42,319 nucleotides of DNA from Prolixibacteraceae bacterium. GTDB lineage: Bacteria; Bacteroidota; Bacteroidia; Bacteroidales; Prolixibacteraceae. Both the position numbers and the translations under genes were made by a program. A model generated the notes under the pieces. The model was not told the origin of the DNA and did no database searches. It saw only the letters and a program-made list of their open reading frames with translations. The DNA lies in NCBI GenBank assembly GCA_025355875.1, contig JANXYV010000018.1:1-42319 (forward strand), in the 5' to 3' direction. This document shows positions 30,273-39,712 of the stretch, piece by piece. Numbering within the stretch: the stretch's first letter is position 1; each line of letters begins with the position of its first letter.

Positions 30273-30310
30273 CCTTTGGGCGGTGTGATTAATCATGTTG
30301 TTTGAAGGCT
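30271..30310 (+). promoter_or_regulatory. attenuator-like stem-loop after the Met leader
   Basis: AGCCTTTGGGCGGTGTGA (30271-30288) pairs without interruption with TCATGTTGTTTGAAGGCT (30293-30310) around a TTAA loop. There are 18 pairs in RNA, 8 of them G-U. An alternative stem uses GTTGT (30297-30301) with ACAAC (30317-30321) and is followed at once by a T-rich tract (TATTTCTTTTTT, 30322-30333); the two cannot coexist. The first could therefore act as an antiterminator and the second as a weak terminator, or the first may act on lysC translation. Which one is productive cannot be settled without folding and RNA data. Confidence 0.55.
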
Positions 30311-30357
30311 GAACCCACAACTATTTCTTTTTTCAATTCCCATTTTAAACTTTGATC

Positions 30358-31710
30358 ATGTCAAATTGTGTCATACGATTTGGCGGAAACAGTTTATCCA
30401 AACTTCCGGTTCTGGAGGCCTTTTCAAGTCTTCTTAACGTATCTGGAAATCGTTTAACTGTGGTTGTTCCCGCCGTCCCAGAAATACAACAAATTATTGA
30501 GCAGGGCATTGACCTTCTGATTGGTAAAGCTGCAACTGCTGATTTGATTATTAATCAGGTAAATTCCATCATTGCTCAGAAATTGCAGGTTTTTAAGGTA
30601 GAAGAAGCTGACGAAAATATTAAAAATGAAGTGACTAACCTGAAAAATCTACTTCGGGGAATAGAGTTTACCGGTGATTTTTCAATTGCGCTCAAGGATC
30701 AGGTTGTCAGTTTTTCGGAGCGGATAACTGCTACCATCCTGCATCTGTTTCTGAAAAACAACCTTGTGGACTCAAACTTAATTTTGCCTGAAGAAATTGG
30801 GCTAAAGGTTACTGAGGAATATGGAAATGCGAGTATCCTTTTTGATGAATCATTGAAATTTAATGATTTACTTCCAACGGGAATTAATCTGGTTCCAGGT
30901 TCTTACGGAATTACTTTGGGCGGAAAAATTGCCCGGCTTGGAAGAAACTCTGCAGATTATTCGGCGGCAGGACTTGCAAGGCTTTGCGGCGCAGAAGTTC
31001 TCCAATTGTGGGAGTTGGATAAAGAATTCTTAACATCTGATGCCATATTCGTTGCCGATTCAAAGCTTATTCCTTTTCTGACTTATGCCGAAGCTTCCGA
31101 GTTATCCTATTTCAGCGAACTTTCCATTCATCCGCGAATTGTGGAACCATTGATTGCTACTCATATTCCGATTCATGTTTTCCGGCTTTTGGGTCAGGGA
31201 AAAGAATTGACAACAATTATCAATTCCGAATCGGTTATCTCTCCGAATGTGGTCAAGAGCGTGGTCCATACCGAAGAAATTGCTGTTTTGAAACTGAATG
31301 GGCCTGGAGTGGGCTTCAAACCGGGAATCCTTGCCAAGGTCACGACCGCATTTCATCATTCAGGAATAAATATTCGCTCAGTAATTACTTCCCAGGTTAG
31401 TATCAATATCATTCTGAATAAAAATGATATTGAAAAGGCCCGGACCATTTGTTCAAATTTGCCACTGAGCTCTGTCAGCGAGATCATTATTGAAAATCAG
31501 GTTTCGCTGATTGCCGTGGTTGGCCATGGTATGCAACAGCATCACGGAGTATCGGCCAAGCTTTTTACTGCAGTGGCCCAACATAAAATTAATGTATTAC
31601 TGAGTGGTTCAGGCGCATCTGATTTGGTGAGTTATCTCATTGTTGACCAAAAAGATACCCAAAAAGCCATCACCGAAATTCATAGAATATTTTTTAACCA
31701 GATTTTTTAA
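30358..31710 (+). CDS. divergent aspartokinase of the methionine operon
   Basis: An aspartokinase-family protein of 450 residues from the ATG at 30358. An amino-acid kinase domain (about 1-290) is followed by two ACT domains (about 300-365 and 375-450), which usually bind the feedback amino acid. The SFSERI, LGRNSADYSAAGLA and ELSYFSELSIHPRIVEPL blocks are family hallmarks. However, the N-terminal K-F-G-G-T-S is R-F-G-G-N-S here, and the conserved WTDVDGV is WELDKEF, so residues that contact nucleotide and aspartate in characterised enzymes are changed. It may be a weak or altered kinase, or a regulatory subunit. It is the first structural gene after the Met leader, with metY 18 bases downstream. 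Confidence 0.85.
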   Translation: MSNCVIRFGGNSLSKLPVLEAFSSLLNVSGNRLTVVVPAVPEIQQIIEQGIDLLIGKAATADLIINQVNSIIAQKLQVFKVEEADENIKNEVTNLKNLLRGIEFTGDFSIALKDQVVSFSERITATILHLFLKNNLVDSNLILPEEIGLKVTEEYGNASILFDESLKFNDLLPTGINLVPGSYGITLGGKIARLGRNSADYSAAGLARLCGAEVLQLWELDKEFLTSDAIFVADSKLIPFLTYAEASELSYFSELSIHPRIVEPLIATHIPIHVFRLLGQGKELTTIINSESVISPNVVKSVVHTEEIAVLKLNGPGVGFKPGILAKVTTAFHHSGINIRSVITSQVSINIILNKNDIEKARTICSNLPLSSVSEIIIENQVSLIAVVGHGMQQHHGVSAKLFTAVAQHKINVLLSGSGASDLVSYLIVDQKDTQKAITEIHRIFFNQIF

Positions 31711-31722
31711 CAATTAAAATAA

Positions 31723-33033
<1,311 letters not shown>

Positions 33034-33047
33034 TTTTGTGATCCTTT

Positions 33048-33083
33048 TTCAGGAATTTCAGTGAATCAGCTGAAATTCCTGAA
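33048..33083 (+). promoter_or_regulatory. perfect intercistronic hairpin between metY and metA
   Basis: A 14-bp perfect inverted repeat, TTCAGGAATTTCAG/CTGAAATTCCTGAA with an 8-nt loop, begins 14 bases after the metY stop codon and ends 20 bases before the metA ATG. No T-run follows on the plus strand, so it is not a standard terminator. It may set mRNA stability, partial termination or processing between the two genes. Confidence 0.6.
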
Positions 33084-33103
33084 TAAACCAAATAATTGAA
33101 ATC

Positions 33104-34030
33104 ATGCCAATTAACGTTCCTGATCAATTACCTGCAATCGAATTGCTGCAAAAAGAAAATATTTTCATAATGGACGAATCGCGTGCGTCGCACCAGGATA
33201 TCCGTCCATTGAAGATCATCATTGTGAATCTGATGCCTTTAAAAATCACTACTGAAACCGATTTGATCCGTCTTTTGTCGAATTCACCCCTTCAGGTTGA
33301 AATTGATTTTCTAAGAATGAAGGGACATGAATCCAAGAATACTCCTGACGTTCATATGAAGGCTTTCTACAAAACCTTCGATCAGTTGAAATCGAGAAAT
33401 TATGACGGCATGATTTTTACAGGAGCGCCTGTCGAAATACTTCCTTTCGAGGAGGTTACCTACTGGAAAGAGCTAACACAGATCTTCGACTGGTCGAGGA
33501 AACACGTCACCTCATCCTTGTTTATCTGTTGGGCAGCCCAAGCCGGAATGTTCCATTTTTATGGTGTGCCCAAATATTTGCTCCCAAAAAAAATGTTTGG
33601 AGTATTCAGACATTACAAATTGAATGACACACTTCCGATTTTCAGAGGATTTGATGATGAGTTTTATGTCCCGCATTCGAGGCACACCGAAGTTTTGGAA
33701 GACGATATCAAAAAAGTACCTGAATTGAAAATCATTGCAAAATCAGAGGAATCTGGAGTCAATATGGTAATGACTGAAGATGGAAAGCAAATCTTTATTA
33801 CCGGACATTCTGAATATTCCAGAAACACACTGGATACCGAGTATAAACGCGACCTGAAGAAAAAATTGCCGATTGAGCTTCCAATCAATTATTATAAGGA
33901 CGACAACCCGGAGAATGAGCCTGTGATGCGTTGGAGAGGTCATGCCAACCTACTGATATCAAATTGGTTAAATTACTATGTATATCAGCAAACACCCTTT
34001 AATCTTGAAAATCTTGATTTTGAGATTTAA
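33104..34030 (+). CDS. metA: homoserine O-acetyltransferase (MetA fold)
   Basis: Acylates homoserine to start methionine synthesis. The 308 residues match MetA, a class-I-glutamine-amidotransferase-like acyltransferase. The catalytic Cys142 (FICWAAQAG), His235 and Glu237 (ITGHSEYSR) fall at the same numbers as in E. coli MetA. Residue 111, in [10 protein letters not shown], is Glu. Published work on the family ties Glu111 to acetyl-CoA use and Gly111 to succinyl-CoA use. I therefore call it an acetyltransferase, which also matches the MetY substrate made next door. It is the last gene of the operon and ends at a bidirectional terminator. Confidence 0.94.
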   Translation: MPINVPDQLPAIELLQKENIFIMDESRASHQDIRPLKIIIVNLMPLKITTETDLIRLLSNSPLQVEIDFLRMKGHESKNTPDVHMKAFYKTFDQLKSRNYDGMIFTGAPVEILPFEEVTYWKELTQIFDWSRKHVTSSLFICWAAQAGMFHFYGVPKYLLPKKMFGVFRHYKLNDTLPIFRGFDDEFYVPHSRHTEVLEDDIKKVPELKIIAKSEESGVNMVMTEDGKQIFITGHSEYSRNTLDTEYKRDLKKKLPIELPINYYKDDNPENEPVMRWRGHANLLISNWLNYYVYQQTPFNLENLDFEI

Positions 34031-34035
34031 CTGTT

Positions 34036-34062
34036 CAAAAAGTAACAAAAAATTACTTTTTG
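34036..34062. terminator. bidirectional terminator between metA and the OmpA-family gene
   Basis: CAAAAAGTAA (34036-34045) and TTACTTTTTG (34053-34062) form a 10-bp stem with a 7-nt loop. Runs of A and T at the stem base supply a U-tract in both directions. It serves the convergent metA and OmpA-family genes; the right arm contains the OmpA gene's stop codon. Confidence 0.7.
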
Positions 34063-35990
34063 ATGATCTTAAATTCGGTTCTCCGATTGAGCGACCGTCC
34101 TTCGGGCGTATCGTTTGAACTAACCGGGATTGAAAAGCCATAACCGGCATAAGTCATTCGGATTTCATCGATCCCTTTAAACTTCAGGTAATTATACACT
34201 TCTTCAGCCCTTGCCTCCGAGAGTTTCTGATTTAATTCCTGCGTTCCCACATTATCAGTGTGACCACTGATTTCGATGACCAGGGTTGAATTAAGTTTCA
34301 GAAATTCAATTAATTTCTCAAGTTCGACCCTTGATTCAGGCAACAGTTCATGCGAACCGGTATTGAAAAATACGTTCCGGAGTATCACCGAGCCTCCAAT
34401 TTTAATCTTTTTAAGCTTAATTTCGAGAATGTAAGGATCTATGATACCCATCTTTTCTTTCAGTTCAAAGTTCTGGGAATAAAACAAATAGCCTTGTGTT
34501 GAAATGTTAAAAGCATACTCTTTACCCAGCGGCAGGCACATCAGGAACTCGCCTTTTTCCCAGCAGGATTCACCTTTTATTGTTGTTGATGAATTGTCCA
34601 GATCAATGAGTTCGACCTTGGCACATATCGGAGCACCTGTTTCCTCATCGACGACTTTTCCTTTGATATAAGTGACTGGCGATGGCCGGGCCGATTCGTA
34701 CAATTCAAACGAATAGATATCCATTCCCTTTGAGCCGGGTCGATCGGAAGAATAATAGGCATTTTTTCCTGCAGCATCAACAACAAGACCTTGTTCGTCT
34801 TTGTACGAATTTATCGGATAACCAATATTCTGAGGTCTTGTCCAGGCTGAATCGTTCTTTTGTCTGGAATAGAAAATATCATATCCGCCTAATCCCGGCC
34901 AGTAATCAGACGCAAAATAGAGCGTTTTTCCGTCCGAATGAATAAATGGCGACATTTCATTTCCGGGGGTATTGATTGAATCACCTAAATTCACCGGATT
35001 GCCCCATATTGGTCTCCCCCATTCTGAAAATCCCTTTAAATTACACTTCCAGATATCCATTCCACCTTTTCCACCTTTCCGGTTACTGACAAAATAGAGC
35101 CATTCTCCATTGGCTGAAATCGACGGTTGAGACTCCCACGATGCTGAATTTACGGGTTCCCCGGCATTTTGAGGTACAGACCATTCGCCATTTTTATTGC
35201 GCGAATAATAGATGTCGCAACTTCCTCTTCCGTCACTACGGGTACAGGCAGTAAAAAAGAGCAATTTCCCATCTGTAGAGATGGATTGCGCCCCTTCATT
35301 ATATTTGGTATTGATCGATGATAATGGTTCACAAGGCTGCCAGACACCATCAATCAGATGTGAAGTATAGAAATCTTCCTGTGGCAAAGCCCGATGATCT
35401 CCCGTTTTAACCCCTGAGCCAACTAACCTGGTGAAAATGATAGTCTTACCGTCAACCGTGATACTTGGCCAATATTCATCATCTTCTGAATTGATATTTT
35501 TGCCCATATTAACCGATTTAAATGGCACCGGATGTTTTAATAACTTCACAGCTCCCTGACATTTTTCAAGGCTCTTCCTGGCACGGTCAGCAAAGGGAGC
35601 ATTTTCATCTGTACGCTGTAAATAAGCAACATATGAATCATTCGCCTTTTGATAGAAGCCTGAACGATAATAGGCATTTCCCAGAAGAAAATACAATTTG
35701 GGTTGATTGTCCGGATTGGTTTTTAAAGCTGCTTCAATGGCTTCAATTTGAGGGGCAACTGAATCCAGTTCCTGATAGATGTCCGACTTCATCAAATATG
35801 CATCCTGAAAGCCGTGATCGATTGCCAGCATTTCATCCAGAAGTTTCAAAGATTTGTTGAATTGATTGGCCTGATAGGCCGACTTTGCCTGATCAAAAAG
35901 TTTGGTAACCTTTTTATCTTCAGTCACAGAGTTTTGACTAAAACTCAGGCAATACGCAAGCATAAGAATGAGAAGAAATTGGTTTTTCAT
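34053..35990 (-). CDS. OmpA-family outer-membrane protein with TPR and PD40 repeats
   Basis: I start it at the ATG at 35990, where a signal peptide begins (MKNQFLLILMLAYCLSFSQ), giving 645 residues; the longer frame from 36050 adds a non-signal N-terminus. TPR-like helices (about 25-150) are followed by PD40/TolB-type repeats (about 180-430: SISTDGKLLFFTACTRS, SISANGEWLYFVSNRKGGKGG, IHSDGKTLYFASDYWPGLGG). A carboxypeptidase-regulatory-like beta domain comes next (about 440-520). The C-terminal OmpA domain binds peptidoglycan (IEISGHTDNVGTQELNQKLSEARAEEV…NRRTEF). This is a common Bacteroidota architecture, sometimes linked to gliding or T9SS proteins, and its specific role here is unknown. Confidence 0.9.
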   Translation of the reverse strand: MKNQFLLILMLAYCLSFSQNSVTEDKKVTKLFDQAKSAYQANQFNKSLKLLDEMLAIDHGFQDAYLMKSDIYQELDSVAPQIEAIEAALKTNPDNQPKLYFLLGNAYYRSGFYQKANDSYVAYLQRTDENAPFADRARKSLEKCQGAVKLLKHPVPFKSVNMGKNINSEDDEYWPSITVDGKTIIFTRLVGSGVKTGDHRALPQEDFYTSHLIDGVWQPCEPLSSINTKYNEGAQSISTDGKLLFFTACTRSDGRGSCDIYYSRNKNGEWSVPQNAGEPVNSASWESQPSISANGEWLYFVSNRKGGKGGMDIWKCNLKGFSEWGRPIWGNPVNLGDSINTPGNEMSPFIHSDGKTLYFASDYWPGLGGYDIFYSRQKNDSAWTRPQNIGYPINSYKDEQGLVVDAAGKNAYYSSDRPGSKGMDIYSFELYESARPSPVTYIKGKVVDEETGAPICAKVELIDLDNSSTTIKGESCWEKGEFLMCLPLGKEYAFNISTQGYLFYSQNFELKEKMGIIDPYILEIKLKKIKIGGSVILRNVFFNTGSHELLPESRVELEKLIEFLKLNSTLVIEISGHTDNVGTQELNQKLSEARAEEVYNYLKFKGIDEIRMTYAGYGFSIPVSSNDTPEGRSLNRRTEFKIIKK

Positions 35991-36215
35991 TTCAACCAGT
36001 GCTGAACAGATATAACGCAAAGAAGTATTAAAAATTACATTTCCTGTCAAGATTAACTGTAAAGCATAATAATCAGATTATCAGGAAATCGCGATAAATA
36101 TTTTTCCGCGGGAACCAATAAATATTTAATTTTTTTTTCATAATTTAACAATCGAAATGAAATATGAGTTATTAACTTTTAAAATTTTAATTATCAATCT
36201 TTTAGATTTTTCGAA

Positions 36216-36413
36216 ATGAAAACAAACAAGAATCTGAAAATTACAAAAAAAGGTATCGATCCTTTAAAAGCAGATGGTGATGCAATAAAAAACATCAAAT
36301 TGCTTAAGGATAAGAACTCTAAAAGAAGATTATCGATTTACGATGATTTTGCAGATGAAAATCTTGATGAACTAAATTTTAAATACAGGGACGATCAATT
36401 TGATGAAGAGTAA
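36216..36413 (+). CDS. small charged hypothetical protein
   Basis: A 65-residue ORF beginning at an ATG and ending 43 bases before a strong terminator. The N-terminal half is Lys-rich (KTNKNLKITKKGIDPLKADG) and the C-terminal half acidic (DDFADENLDELNFKYRDDQFDEE). It has no membrane segment, signal or recognised domain. Its isolated position, upstream AT-rich region and matching terminator support a real gene. No function can be assigned. Confidence 0.55.
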   Translation: MKTNKNLKITKKGIDPLKADGDAIKNIKLLKDKNSKRRLSIYDDFADENLDELNFKYRDDQFDEE

Positions 36414-36456
36414 CCAATAATCCATAAGCAATGCTTCCCAAGGGGTTTGCATTTGT

Positions 36457-36509
36457 ATAATATCAATAAAAAAGGATCAGATAAGCTGATCCTTTTTTAT
36501 TGATATTAT
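36457..36509. terminator. long bidirectional terminator
   Basis: A perfect 24-bp inverted repeat (36457-36480 and 36486-36509) with a 5-nt loop ATAAG. The core GGATCAG/CTGATCC is flanked by A6/T6, so it works as a U-tract terminator in both directions. It serves the small ORF (plus) and the DUF4251-like gene (minus), whose stop codon (36506-36508) lies inside the right arm. Confidence 0.85.
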
Positions 36510-37003
36510 CTGGACTTTGATAGTTTTTCAATTATACCGTAATATGTGATCAACTCCTCATTACTAAAGCTAATCTTGAGCGTGGCAAATCCATCTAAAT
36601 CCGCTGTCAGGTTGATGGTATATGATTCGAGATCATTTTTCAGATTAACATTTACTGTGTATTTTTTCTTTTTCTCGCTCCACGACATTTTAATATGCTG
36701 GGAATTTGTATCAATTCTGATTCCATTGGTTAACCGGTAATACGATTCGTACGATCTGCCGTAATAGGGCAAATTGGTTCGAATGTTCAGAGAGTCAAGA
36801 ATCATGTAATAACCGATCACAATTTGATCGATATTTCCGATGCTTGAACTTGCTGAACTTGGAGTAAATTTAAACCTTCCACTTTGAATGAGCTGAGCCA
36901 TTTCTAACTGCTGTTTGGCTTTTTTTTCTTTTTTGTCTGAGTACTGAAATCCGGTTAGAAACAGAGACAATACAACTAAAGTCAGTAAACTGTTCATTTT
37001 CAT
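36506..37003 (-). CDS. DUF4251-like secreted protein
   Basis: A 165-residue protein with a signal peptide (about 1-18, MNSLLTLVVLSLFLTGF). The region FKFTPSSASSSIGNIDQIVIGYYMILDSLNIRTNLPYYGRSYESYY and the later DGFATLKISFSNEELITYYGIIEKL match what I remember of the DUF4251 family of Bacteroidota periplasmic or outer-membrane proteins, whose function is unknown. M1 and M3 are both possible starts. It is monocistronic, with the long terminator at its 3' end. Confidence 0.8.
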   Translation of the reverse strand: MKMNSLLTLVVLSLFLTGFQYSDKKEKKAKQQLEMAQLIQSGRFKFTPSSASSSIGNIDQIVIGYYMILDSLNIRTNLPYYGRSYESYYRLTNGIRIDTNSQHIKMSWSEKKKKYTVNVNLKNDLESYTINLTADLDGFATLKISFSNEELITYYGIIEKLSKSR

Positions 37004-37089
37004 TTTTGCAGCTGTTTAGTTAGCAATTAAAGAAAGAGAAATCTAATATACTACAAAAATTCAATCTGCTTACCAAAACCACCGGCAAT

Positions 37090-38046
37090 TTATGTATTTA
37101 CAGTATTTTGAGAAGAACCGAGCTGAAAACACTTCAGATTTTCAACGGTGACGCTCATCAAACGCTGGCGGGCTTCGTAGGTAGCCCAAGCAATATGCGG
37201 AGTTATAAAACAATTTCTAGCGGAAATAAGCGGGTTCTCTGGTCTGGGAGGTTCCGTAGAAAGCACATCCAGGCATGCAGCTGCAATACGACCCTGACTT
37301 AATGAATTGGCCAAATCACATTCATTAACTAATCCTCCCCTTCCTGTATTGATCAGAACTGCGGTAGGTTTCATAGTCTGAAGTAGTTCCTGGTTTACAA
37401 ACCCACTGTTATCAATGGTAAGAGGGCAATGCAGGCTCACAAAATCACTTTCCGCAAAAACTTCGCCCAATTCTTTCTGAATAGTTCCATCAGGAATATC
37501 AGTTTTTACTGAGCGGTTTTGAAAGATCACTTTCATTCCAAACGCGAGAGCAATCTCAGATACTTTTCTGCCAATGCGACCAAAACCAACGATCCCGAGA
37601 GTTTTACCGGCCAGTTCGGTTTGCGGACTTTTCCAATAGGCAAAATCAGGATTCTTTGTCCAGTCACCATCTTTAACAGAATTCACGTGCAATTCAACAC
37701 GATTGACCACATTCAGAATATGCGAAAAAACAAGTTGTGCTACCGAATCAGTGCTATAGGCGGGAATATTGGTCACCACTATATTTTTTTTACTCGCTGC
37801 CTGAACATCCACCACATTGTATCCGGTTGCTGTGACTCCGATGTACTTTAACGCTGGCAGACGATCGATCATCAATTTGTCTATCACCACTTTGTTGGTG
37901 ATAATTACATCTGAATCGTTAATCCGGTCGAGAACCTCCGCTGGTTGGGTCCGATCGTAAATTTTGCATTCTCCCAAATTTCTTAATCCATCCCATGACA
38001 AATCGCCTGGATTCATGGCAAAACCATCTAATACAACTATCTTCAT
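37090..38046 (-). CDS. D-2-hydroxyacid dehydrogenase
   Basis: NAD-dependent dehydrogenase of the glycerate/phosphoglycerate/lactate dehydrogenase family. I start it at the ATG at 38046 (MKIVVLDGFAMNPGDLSW), 7 bases after the preceding stop codon, giving 318 residues. The upstream extension in the longer frame overlaps the neighbour. The Rossmann motif is GIVGFGRIGRKV. The catalytic residues appear in order: Arg in LINTGRGGLVNE, Glu in DVLSTEPP and His in ITPHIAWAT. It resembles glycerate dehydrogenase/hydroxypyruvate reductase most. It is last in the corrinoid methyl-transfer operon, though its link to that pathway is unclear. Confidence 0.9.
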   Translation of the reverse strand: MKIVVLDGFAMNPGDLSWDGLRNLGECKIYDRTQPAEVLDRINDSDVIITNKVVIDKLMIDRLPALKYIGVTATGYNVVDVQAASKKNIVVTNIPAYSTDSVAQLVFSHILNVVNRVELHVNSVKDGDWTKNPDFAYWKSPQTELAGKTLGIVGFGRIGRKVSEIALAFGMKVIFQNRSVKTDIPDGTIQKELGEVFAESDFVSLHCPLTIDNSGFVNQELLQTMKPTAVLINTGRGGLVNECDLANSLSQGRIAAACLDVLSTEPPRPENPLISARNCFITPHIAWATYEARQRLMSVTVENLKCFQLGSSQNTVNT

Positions 38047-38053
38047 GAATAAG

Positions 38054-38758
38054 CTATCCTTTCTGTTTTTTGAGTTGGTAGTTTCGGTGGAAACAATCGG
38101 TCTGACTGCATAAATCACAGGTGTATTCCCTGAATTTCACATCTTTGCCAATGCCAATAATACCACTTACCGATTTAATCGGGTACATTAATGCCGAGTC
38201 GGTCAGTCGAACTCCACAGCAGTTTTCCGGAAAAAAGGAAAACAGCTTGTGTTGGTCGGCCACGCTCCAATTGCAATATCCCGGACTGTAACGGTTTGTA
38301 CATACCTGGCCACTCGAATTTACCATTCGCTTGATTTCATTTTGCATCCGATCGGTAGCTGCTTCAACGATCATGGAGCCTAAAACATCGAAAACATAAC
38401 CTAAAGCCGGGTTTTCGCCGGTCAACATCTCCTGCGAGCGTTTACTGATTCCAGGTCCGGCCGTGCAAATAAACAAGGCAAAATTTTCTGAATTCCGCAA
38501 TTCTTTGGCTACCGTTTTGCCAATTTTTAATTCGATTCCTTCAATAATGATCAGGCTGTTGTCGGGTGCAAATCCACTCTTTTCAGAAAAAAAAAATGCT
38601 CCCCGAATTTCGCAGATTTTTTCAGCTTCCCGAAGCGCCTCAGCAACATATTCATCAAAGGGTTCCGGAAGTACACCATCCGGAAAACCAAGTATCGCCG
38701 AAAGATAATCCAAATCTAATGTTAGTTCATCGAGTGAATATGCGATTTCGTATATCAT
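38054..38758 (-). CDS. stand-alone MetH activation-domain protein
   Basis: A 234-residue protein, from the ATG at 38758, equivalent to the C-terminal S-adenosylmethionine-binding reactivation domain of cobalamin-dependent methionine synthase. That domain remethylates an oxidised cob(II)alamin. The SAM-binding R-x-x-x-G-Y motif is NRYSPGYCNWSVADQHKLF, and DSALMYPIKSVSGIIG is also typical. The C-terminus has an extra Cys cluster (YTCDLCSQTDCFHRN). It would serve as a reactivator of the operon's methyltransferases. Its ATG overlaps the CobW stop codon as ATGA, which indicates translational coupling. Confidence 0.9.
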   Translation of the reverse strand: MIYEIAYSLDELTLDLDYLSAILGFPDGVLPEPFDEYVAEALREAEKICEIRGAFFFSEKSGFAPDNSLIIIEGIELKIGKTVAKELRNSENFALFICTAGPGISKRSQEMLTGENPALGYVFDVLGSMIVEAATDRMQNEIKRMVNSSGQVCTNRYSPGYCNWSVADQHKLFSFFPENCCGVRLTDSALMYPIKSVSGIIGIGKDVKFREYTCDLCSQTDCFHRNYQLKKQKG

Positions 38759-39660
38759 ATTGTACAAAATTTATCAAATAGTTTTTGAAATGAAGTCTGT
38801 GCAGCGAAATTACCAATGATAACAAACTCAGTTGGCGCAACAAATTTTTCTACTTCCTGAGAGGTAAATTGACCGAAACATCCCTGCAAAAATAGCTTGG
38901 CTCCGGAAGTCAGGTTGATATATCCTTTGCAACGGATACATTCCTCCTGAAGAGATTTAAGGAATTCCTCCAGATTCTCAGCCGTAATCAGCCGGTTACT
39001 TTTTATAACCTGCGATTGCAAATCAGGCCTGGCATTTTCCGTCTTCTCGGTGGAAGGCCAGAATTTCATTACCTGCTTTCTTGACTCGAAAGATATCCGC
39101 GCAAAAGAACTCTTCTGAACATCGGCAAATGGGTTCATCTTCCGGATGAGATGATCCATTGAATCATTCTTAATTTCAGCAATATCTGTTTTGTTGATGA
39201 TGATCGTATCAGCAATTCGGATTTGATGATAGGCCCGTGTCTGAAATCCTATAATTTTGTGAAAATTAGCTGAATCTATCAGGCACCACACATGGTCCAG
39301 GTAAACTTTTTGTTTCAATTTGGGTGATTGTATAATCTGTCCGATGCTCAGTGGATCGGACATTCCTGAAGCTTCCATGATCACTTCGTCAGGTTGAACC
39401 TGATCGATAAATGCTGCAAGCGATTCGACAAAGCTACCAAGAAGGCAGACACAAAAAACCGAGCCGTTGTTTACTTCCAGAATCTCAAAATCCGGGTTTT
39501 TCTTTTGAATTTCAAAACTATCCACATTAACCTCCGAGAACTCATTCTGAATTATTCCAATCTTTCGCGTACCGGAAAATTCGTCGAGATAGTTTTTCAG
39601 AAAAGTGGTCTTGCCACTTCCCAGGAATCCGGTGATCATTTGCAATGGAATTGTGGACAT
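38755..39660 (-). CDS. CobW/P47K-family GTP-binding protein
   Basis: A 301-residue G3E-family GTPase of the CobW type, proposed in related systems to deliver metal ions or to aid cobalamin metabolism. Walker A is TGFLGSGKTTFL, followed by the NEFSEVNVDS block, the metal-site region NGSVFCVCLLGSF, Walker B with EASGMSDP, and the guanine-specificity INKTD. The usual CxCC motif is only C-V-C-L here. A shortened C-terminal CobW domain follows (about 215-301). It is coupled by ATGA to the MetH-activation gene and lies 52 bases after the homocysteine methyltransferase gene. A role in the corrinoid system is inferred from context. Confidence 0.88.
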   Translation of the reverse strand: MSTIPLQMITGFLGSGKTTFLKNYLDEFSGTRKIGIIQNEFSEVNVDSFEIQKKNPDFEILEVNNGSVFCVCLLGSFVESLAAFIDQVQPDEVIMEASGMSDPLSIGQIIQSPKLKQKVYLDHVWCLIDSANFHKIIGFQTRAYHQIRIADTIIINKTDIAEIKNDSMDHLIRKMNPFADVQKSSFARISFESRKQVMKFWPSTEKTENARPDLQSQVIKSNRLITAENLEEFLKSLQEECIRCKGYINLTSGAKLFLQGCFGQFTSQEVEKFVAPTEFVIIGNFAAQTSFQKLFDKFCTI

Positions 39661-39712
39661 GAAATTATTATCGGATAAATAATTGGTATTTGAAGCTTCT
39701 GGCGAAATGGAA

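Noticed and set aside
30157-30357. SAM riboswitch before the methionine operon
   Set aside because: I could not recognise the multi-helix junction or the conserved core of any SAM riboswitch class; the region is mostly taken up by the leader ORF and one long hairpin.
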